DNA from: JAAFIP01 sp043774625
Lineage (GTDB): Bacteria > Pseudomonadota > Gammaproteobacteria > Burkholderiales > Burkholderiaceae_C
Length of the DNA: 64,000 bases
NCBI GenBank assembly: GCA_043774625.1
Contig: JAYVTG010000008.1
Location: 1-64,000, forward strand
Direction of reading: 5' to 3'
The position numbers were made by a program, and so were the translations under genes. This document shows positions 60,038 to 64,000 of the stretch, piece after piece (position 1 is the stretch's first letter; each line of letters starts with the position of its first letter). The notes beneath the pieces are model-generated. The model had not been told where the DNA came from and ran no database searches. It worked only from the letters and a program-made list of their open reading frames with translations.

Positions 60038-60112
60038 GGGCGATTAGCTCAGCGGTAGAGCACTGCATTCACACTGCAGGGGTCACATGTTCGATCCATG
60101 TATCGCCCACCA
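60038..60112 (+). tRNA. tRNA-Val (anticodon CAC)
   Basis: A 75-nt cloverleaf with encoded CCA. Acceptor GGGCGAT pairs with ATCGCCC; D-arm AGCTCAGCGGTAGAGC; anticodon arm CTGCA-TTCACAC-TGCAG; T-arm ACATGTTCGATCCATGT. Anticodon CAC reads GTG. Confidence 0.96.
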
Positions 60113-60118
60113 AAAACA

Positions 60119-60154
60119 AAACCCCTTGCAAGAGTGATCTTGCAAGGGGTTTTT
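60119..60154 (+). terminator. Intrinsic terminator after tRNA-Val
   Basis: Perfect 13-bp stem (ACCCCTTGCAAGA and its complement) around GTGA, followed by TTTT. It lies 8 bp after the tRNA. Confidence 0.95.
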
Positions 60155-60172
60155 GCCTGGATGAGGGTGGAT

Positions 60173-60679
60173 TTAAGAGGCTTTGGGCGCTGGCAATGCC
60201 AACTGCGCCTGGCGCGCCACACGCACACAGTCTTTGATGTGTTCTTCACCCAAATAGCGCAGCGCCGCATAGCCCATGACCGCAGAGATCGCCTGGCCTG
60301 CCAAAGGTACAAATTTGGCGATTTGAGCCGTGGTTAAACGCATGCCGAGCGTTTTAGCAGCTTTGAGCACCAGATCGCGGGTGATGAACTTGCCTATCAG
60401 CAGCGTGCCCACCATGGCTACCGCTTTTTGCACGCGTTCGCGTTGGTGGGGGTCTAGCCGGTCCAGTTGTTCAGGGCTCAAACCAAATTCGGCACTGATA
60501 TGGGGCAACAAGCGCGAGAGCAGTGCGGCGTCTACGGCCCAGTCCAGTCCAGGAATAGGCACTACACCCGCGGCGGCGGCTACCAGCGCACGGCGGTTGA
60601 GCATGCGGCGAGACCGCTGGATGGCAGCCAGGAAAGCGGCATCGCCTTGCGCAAGTACGGTGGCAGAAAAGTAGGCCAT
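60173..60679 (-). CDS. Hypothetical protein with paired hydrophobic segments (DUF697-like)
   Basis: This 168-aa protein resembles hydrophobic DUF697/EcsC-like proteins found with membrane GTPases but I cannot place it firmly. Two Gly/Pro-rich hydrophobic hairpins are visible: LVAAAAGVVPIPGLDWAVDAALL and IAKFVPLAGQAISAVMGYAALRYLG. Between them are LSPEQLDRLDPHQRERVQKAVAMVGTLLIGKFITRDLV. A membrane-associated protein is likely. It follows the tRNA-Val terminator on the opposite strand, with the ABC-F gene upstream. Confidence 0.7.
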   Translation of the reverse strand: MAYFSATVLAQGDAAFLAAIQRSRRMLNRRALVAAAAGVVPIPGLDWAVDAALLSRLLPHISAEFGLSPEQLDRLDPHQRERVQKAVAMVGTLLIGKFITRDLVLKAAKTLGMRLTTAQIAKFVPLAGQAISAVMGYAALRYLGEEHIKDCVRVARQAQLALPAPKAS

Positions 60680-60730
60680 GGAACGCAGATTGGGTGGAGG
60701 GATAAAGATTTATAACATCCTTGCGGGCTT

Positions 60731-62848
60731 TCAGGCCGCAGTAGCCGTTCCTAAAGATTCCATTTGTTCACCCAGTTCCAGCCAGCGCAATTCAGCGGTC
60801 TCAAGAAGCTTGTCTACCTCGCCCAGGCGTTTGCTCATGGTGGCGAGTTCTGCTGCTGGCAAAACCTGGGTTAGCTTGCCATGCAGCGTTGCACGCTCTG
60901 CACTGAGTTTGGCAATAGTGGCATCGAGCTTTTCCTGCTCGCGTTTGAGGGGTTTGACCAGCTCGGCAATGCGCTGACGCTCCTTGGTGTCATTCTGGCG
61001 TTGCTCTTTGCTCTTGAAACCTTTTTCTTCTGCCTTAGGGGTAGACATATTGGCTGTAGCCAGCGTGGAATGTGCGTGAGCAGCTACTGAAATAATAGCG
61101 CTAGCAACGGGGGCCTTGGCTGCCTGCGCAGTTTGGGTGGCGTCCAGCTTGGCCTCCTCACGCATGCGTTTGGCTTCATCCAGCAGGTATTTTTGGTAAT
61201 CGTCCAGATCGCCATCAAACGGTTCAATGCCGCCACGGCCTACCAGCCAGAACTCATCGCACACGCTGCGCAGCAGGGCGCGGTCGTGGCTCACCAGCAT
61301 AAGCGTGCCTTCAAACTCGTTCAGGGCTACGGCCAAGGCCTCGCGCGTGACCAAATCCAGGTGGTTGGTGGGCTCGTCCAGCAGCAACAGGTTAGGGCGC
61401 TGCCAGACCATCATGGCCAGCACCAGGCGGGCTTTTTCGCCACCGCTCATCGTGCCCACGGCTTGTTTGACCATATCGCCACTGAAGTTAAAGCTGCCTA
61501 AAAAACCTCTTAATGCCTGTTCACTCGTTGCTTCGCGGCTATTGGCACCCGCCTCGCGTGCCAGACGAACCATGTGTTCCAGCGGCGTGTCTTGCGGGCG
61601 CAGAACGTCCAGTTCTTGCTGGGCAAAATAGCCAATCGTCAGGCCTTTGCCTTCGGTAATCGTGCCTTTGATGGCTTTTAAATCACGCGCAATGGTTTTC
61701 ACTACGGTCGATTTACCTTGCCCGTTAGCCCCCAAAATGCCGATGCGCTGGCCAGCCAGCACCGACTTGCTGACGTTGCGCACAATGATTTTGGGCTCGG
61801 TTACAGCGGGTTTCACCACCACACCCATGTTTTGCACCGCTGGCTCCACCTCGATCTGGTAGCCAAAGTCTGCGTCCGTAATCGACAGCATCGGGTTGGG
61901 AATGTTTCCTGGCTCTTTAAATTCAAACTGAAAGTCCGCACTGGCTAGCATAGGAGCGACTTTTTCCATGCGCTCCAGCGCTTTCACGCGGCTTTGTGCC
62001 TGTTTGGCCTTGCTGGCCTTGGCTTTGAAGCGGTCAATAAATTTTTGCAGGTGGGCGATTTTGTCCTGCTGTTTGGAAAAAGCGGCTTGCTGCAGCAGCA
62101 TTTGTTCGCTGCGCAGTTCTTCAAACTTGCTGTAGTTGCCACCGTAACGGGTCAGTTGCGCGTTTTCAATATGCACCGTCACATCGGTGATCGCGTCCAA
62201 AAACTCGCGGTCATGGCTGATGACGATCATCGTGCCTTCGTATTTTTTGAGCCAGGCTTCCAGCCAGACTAGAGCGTCCAGATCCAGGTGGTTGGTCGGT
62301 TCGTCCAGCAGCATCAGGTCGCTGGGGCACATCAGGGCACGCGCCAGTTGCAGGCGCATGCGCCAGCCGCCCGAAAAGCTGTTGACGGGGTTGGTAAGCT
62401 CGCTCACCTTAAAGCCCAGGCCTAAAATCAGGGCTTGGGCACGTGGTGCAGAGTCGTGTTCACCCGCATCAGCCAGGTCGGTGTACGCATGGGCGATGTC
62501 CATGCCTGCATCGTGGTCGTCATGGTCCAGTGCGTATTTTTGCTCTGCTTTTAATAGCTGCTCGCGCAGTTCTGACAAGCGCGAATCGCCATTGACCACA
62601 AAATCTGTGGCAGACTCTTCCGTTTCGGGCATGTCCTGCGCCACCTGTGCCATGCGCCACTGCTTAGGGAACGAGAAGTCACCACCGTCTTCATGCAAGC
62701 TGCCATTCAGCAACCCAAACAGGGTGGACTTGCCTGCACCATTGCGGCCCACCAGGCCGACTTTTTCACCCGGGTTAATGGTGAGAGATGCGTTGTTGAG
62801 CAAAACCTTCGCGCTGCGGCGAAGGATAACGTTTTTCAGGGAAATCAT
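60731..62848 (-). CDS. ABC-F family ATPase (YheS/Uup type) with repeat in the linker
   Basis: ABC-F proteins are soluble twin-ATPase factors that act on the ribosome E site. The 705-aa protein has two nucleotide-binding domains (GLVGRNGAGKSTLFGLL, SGGWRMRLQLARALM, LMLLDEPTNHLD; then GILGANGQGKSTVVKTI, MSGGEKARLVLAMM, LLLLDEPTNHLD), joined by the charged interdomain arm (FKAKASKAKQAQSRVKALERM). A C-terminal coiled coil follows (LVKPLKREQEKLDATIAKLSAERATLHGKL). Between the second domain and the coiled coil a 42-bp repeat gives AIISVAAHAHSTLATA. It resembles YheS most. Confidence 0.93.
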   Translation of the reverse strand: MISLKNVILRRSAKVLLNNASLTINPGEKVGLVGRNGAGKSTLFGLLNGSLHEDGGDFSFPKQWRMAQVAQDMPETEESATDFVVNGDSRLSELREQLLKAEQKYALDHDDHDAGMDIAHAYTDLADAGEHDSAPRAQALILGLGFKVSELTNPVNSFSGGWRMRLQLARALMCPSDLMLLDEPTNHLDLDALVWLEAWLKKYEGTMIVISHDREFLDAITDVTVHIENAQLTRYGGNYSKFEELRSEQMLLQQAAFSKQQDKIAHLQKFIDRFKAKASKAKQAQSRVKALERMEKVAPMLASADFQFEFKEPGNIPNPMLSITDADFGYQIEVEPAVQNMGVVVKPAVTEPKIIVRNVSKSVLAGQRIGILGANGQGKSTVVKTIARDLKAIKGTITEGKGLTIGYFAQQELDVLRPQDTPLEHMVRLAREAGANSREATSEQALRGFLGSFNFSGDMVKQAVGTMSGGEKARLVLAMMVWQRPNLLLLDEPTNHLDLVTREALAVALNEFEGTLMLVSHDRALLRSVCDEFWLVGRGGIEPFDGDLDDYQKYLLDEAKRMREEAKLDATQTAQAAKAPVASAIISVAAHAHSTLATANMSTPKAEEKGFKSKEQRQNDTKERQRIAELVKPLKREQEKLDATIAKLSAERATLHGKLTQVLPAAELATMSKRLGEVDKLLETAELRWLELGEQMESLGTATAA
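61059..61100 (+). repeat. 42-bp interspersed repeat inside the ABC-F gene
   Basis: GCCAGCGTGGAATGTGCG to AATAATAGCG. On the coding strand it reads AIISVAAHAHSTLA in a flexible linker. Confidence 0.88.
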
Positions 62849-62965
62849 GTATTTAAAAGCAGGAACAGGGTCGGTGGAGCCGTGCTATTTTGTTAAGCAC
62901 AGGTGATGGCACAAGTGCCTCACCATGCGCATCCACCCAAACAGGATGCGCGGGAATACCCTTGA

Positions 62966-64000
62966 TTATCGCGCGTTCTCTATGCCACGGCGACGGTCTT
63001 CCATTTCCAGACGTTCCAGGCAAACGGGGTGTGCGTGAAATTCTGATTTAGAACACTGTTCTTTCATACAAAATTGAAAACCCAGCAACACACGGTTTTC
63101 GCAAGCATCGCGTGGGCTGGTTTTGCCCACAGGTTTGGCTGCGACGGTTGCTTCGCTGGTAGCGTTGCGTTGCGCAACAACCACTTGTACGGGGTGCGCG
63201 CGTTCGTTAACTGCAAGGTTCTGACTTTGGGTACCTACCTGGCTGGTTTTGTTCAAGTTGCTCGCAGTTTTTGAGCTGCTGGCTGCGTTGCGGTGCAGCG
63301 CCGCTGTTTTGGCATCTATGGCTTGGCTGGCTGTACCAGCCTTGGTGGTTGTGTGTACAACGGCTGTTGCACTGGCGGAAGCGGCGATAGATGCTGTAGC
63401 TGCGGGTTGGTTGGTTGCAGCTTTGTTGGCAACGGTAACAGTTGCTTCTGTCGCCACCGATGATGGGGTTGAAGAGGAAGCTGCAACAGCAGATGTGGCT
63501 GCTGTTGCGACTGGCAGGGGCCCAGCAAGATCCGTCGCGTTGGGCTGCGATTGCCCAAAGAAGATAGCGCCAAGCCCCATTACCACAGCCACGCCTACAG
63601 CCACCAACCATGGTTTTTTGCTACTTTTGGTTTGTGTAGTTGCTGTGACAGGTGCAGGCAACCTAGCCTCTGGCTGCGCAGCCTGAGACGGCTTTGGGGG
63701 AGTTGTGCTTGCAGGTGCCAAAAGTTCTACTACGGGTTCTTTCTCGGTCTGAACATCAGCAACAGGTTGCACTGAGAATTGACTTGGCCACGTGTCGTTA
63801 TGCAAAACAGAATGTGCTGGGGCCGCTATCGTGCGGTCTTTAGTTTTCGTTTGCTGGTTGATTCCAGCCGTTGTAGTTGGCCATGTTGGATCCGCATGAA
63901 TGGCTAGAGTAGCTGGGGCAGCCACCATGGTGCTTTCATAACGCGAGCTAGCACCTTGCGCCACGATCTGGTCATGCAGTTTTTTAAGGCGGCGTTTGGC
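62966..64000 (-). CDS. Membrane protein with Ala/Ser/Thr-rich linker and Cys-rich tail (partial; N-terminus beyond the window)
   Basis: The open frame runs to the right edge (AKRRLKKLHDQIVAQGASS upstream of the first Met at 63964), so the N-terminus is missing. One helix is at about KPWLVAVGVAVVMGLGAIFFG. A long low-complexity Ala/Ser/Thr/Val linker follows, then a conserved-looking tail: CENRVLLGFQFCMKEQC and HAHPVCLERLEMEDRRR, four cysteines and two histidines in about 35 residues. Tails of this kind occur, as I recall, at the end of some Burkholderiales serine/threonine kinases, so the missing part may be a kinase domain (inference, low certainty). The tail could bind a metal. Confidence 0.6.
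   Translation of the reverse strand, partial: AKRRLKKLHDQIVAQGASSRYESTMVAAPATLAIHADPTWPTTTAGINQQTKTKDRTIAAPAHSVLHNDTWPSQFSVQPVADVQTEKEPVVELLAPASTTPPKPSQAAQPEARLPAPVTATTQTKSSKKPWLVAVGVAVVMGLGAIFFGQSQPNATDLAGPLPVATAATSAVAASSSTPSSVATEATVTVANKAATNQPAATASIAASASATAVVHTTTKAGTASQAIDAKTAALHRNAASSSKTASNLNKTSQVGTQSQNLAVNERAHPVQVVVAQRNATSEATVAAKPVGKTSPRDACENRVLLGFQFCMKEQCSKSEFHAHPVCLERLEMEDRRRGIENAR

Overview
The window looks like a chromosomal segment of a betaproteobacterium of the order Burkholderiales, most probably family Comamonadaceae (Rhodoferax/Polaromonas-like). This rests on gene order and protein character: hisZ-purA, tesA divergent from an ABC ATPase gene, a cys cluster with a DUF934 gene, an EnvZ/OmpR pair, lptFG divergent from pepA-holC, and dnaQ next to tRNA-Val. 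No rRNA operon, prophage, CRISPR array or intact transposase gene is visible. Nearly all of the sequence is ordinary single-copy chromosome, interrupted by small accessory insertions.

Layout. 1-0.8 kb: end of a non-coding fold-back element. 0.8-6.2 kb: hisZ, purA, a phosphoribosyltransferase gene broken by an in-frame stop, a VapBC module, and metC. 6.3-13.9 kb: tRNA selenouridine synthase, tesA/ybbA, rlmB, EnvZ/OmpR, and secreted proteins. 14.0-22.0 kb: tRNA-Asn, then a one-strand sulfur block read tauE-cysI-DUF934-cysH-cysD-cysN-fdxA-FNR (sulfate assimilation with a possible private electron supply). 22.6-25.3 kb: an ABC solute-binding protein and two tandem receiver-domain paralogues. 25.4-26.2 kb: a second fold-back element and a gene stump. 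26.2-31.0 kb: epimerase, DCC protein, a GbsR-like regulator with two matching operators, a RidA-like protein, a frameshifted gene, and a second toxin-antitoxin pair. 31.0-41.1 kb: MnmC-like oxidase, yggX, dsbB, argA, a third toxin-antitoxin pair, hrpA and cfa. 41.1-48.3 kb: a type I restriction island, hsdM-hsdS-dinD-fic-hsdR, with fic carrying an in-frame amber stop. 48.4-64 kb: housekeeping (aminotransferase-cysB, gspAB, cbiX, lptGF, pepA-holC, a LivK-like protein, dnaQ, tRNA-Val, an ABC-F ATPase, and a partial membrane protein).

The most unusual content is repetitive DNA. (1) A 42-bp interspersed repeat occurs about 20 times in 64 kb. More than half of the copies lie inside genes, where they add 14 codons without breaking the frame. 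Only one frame per orientation is used: ASVEYAQAATK-like or IIAAHAYSTLA-like. The second frame forms the signal peptides of two exported proteins and matches part of a DsbB membrane helix. (2) A pair of long hairpins occurs at two loci. It has a conserved core of about 75 nt flanked by stems whose sequence is unrelated between loci but self-complementary within each. The two hairpins of a pair are inverted homologues of each other. (3) Two copies of a fold-back element of about 600 bp are present. (4) A 50-bp palindrome built of GCGAAAG units lies between cysH and cysD.

The genes fit a heterotroph that assimilates sulfate. CysB (49.6-50.6 kb) would control the cys block, CbiX could supply siroheme for CysI, and MetC belongs to methionine metabolism. 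Defence and stress functions (type I RM, DinD, Fic, three PIN-domain modules) are scattered through the accessory stretches.
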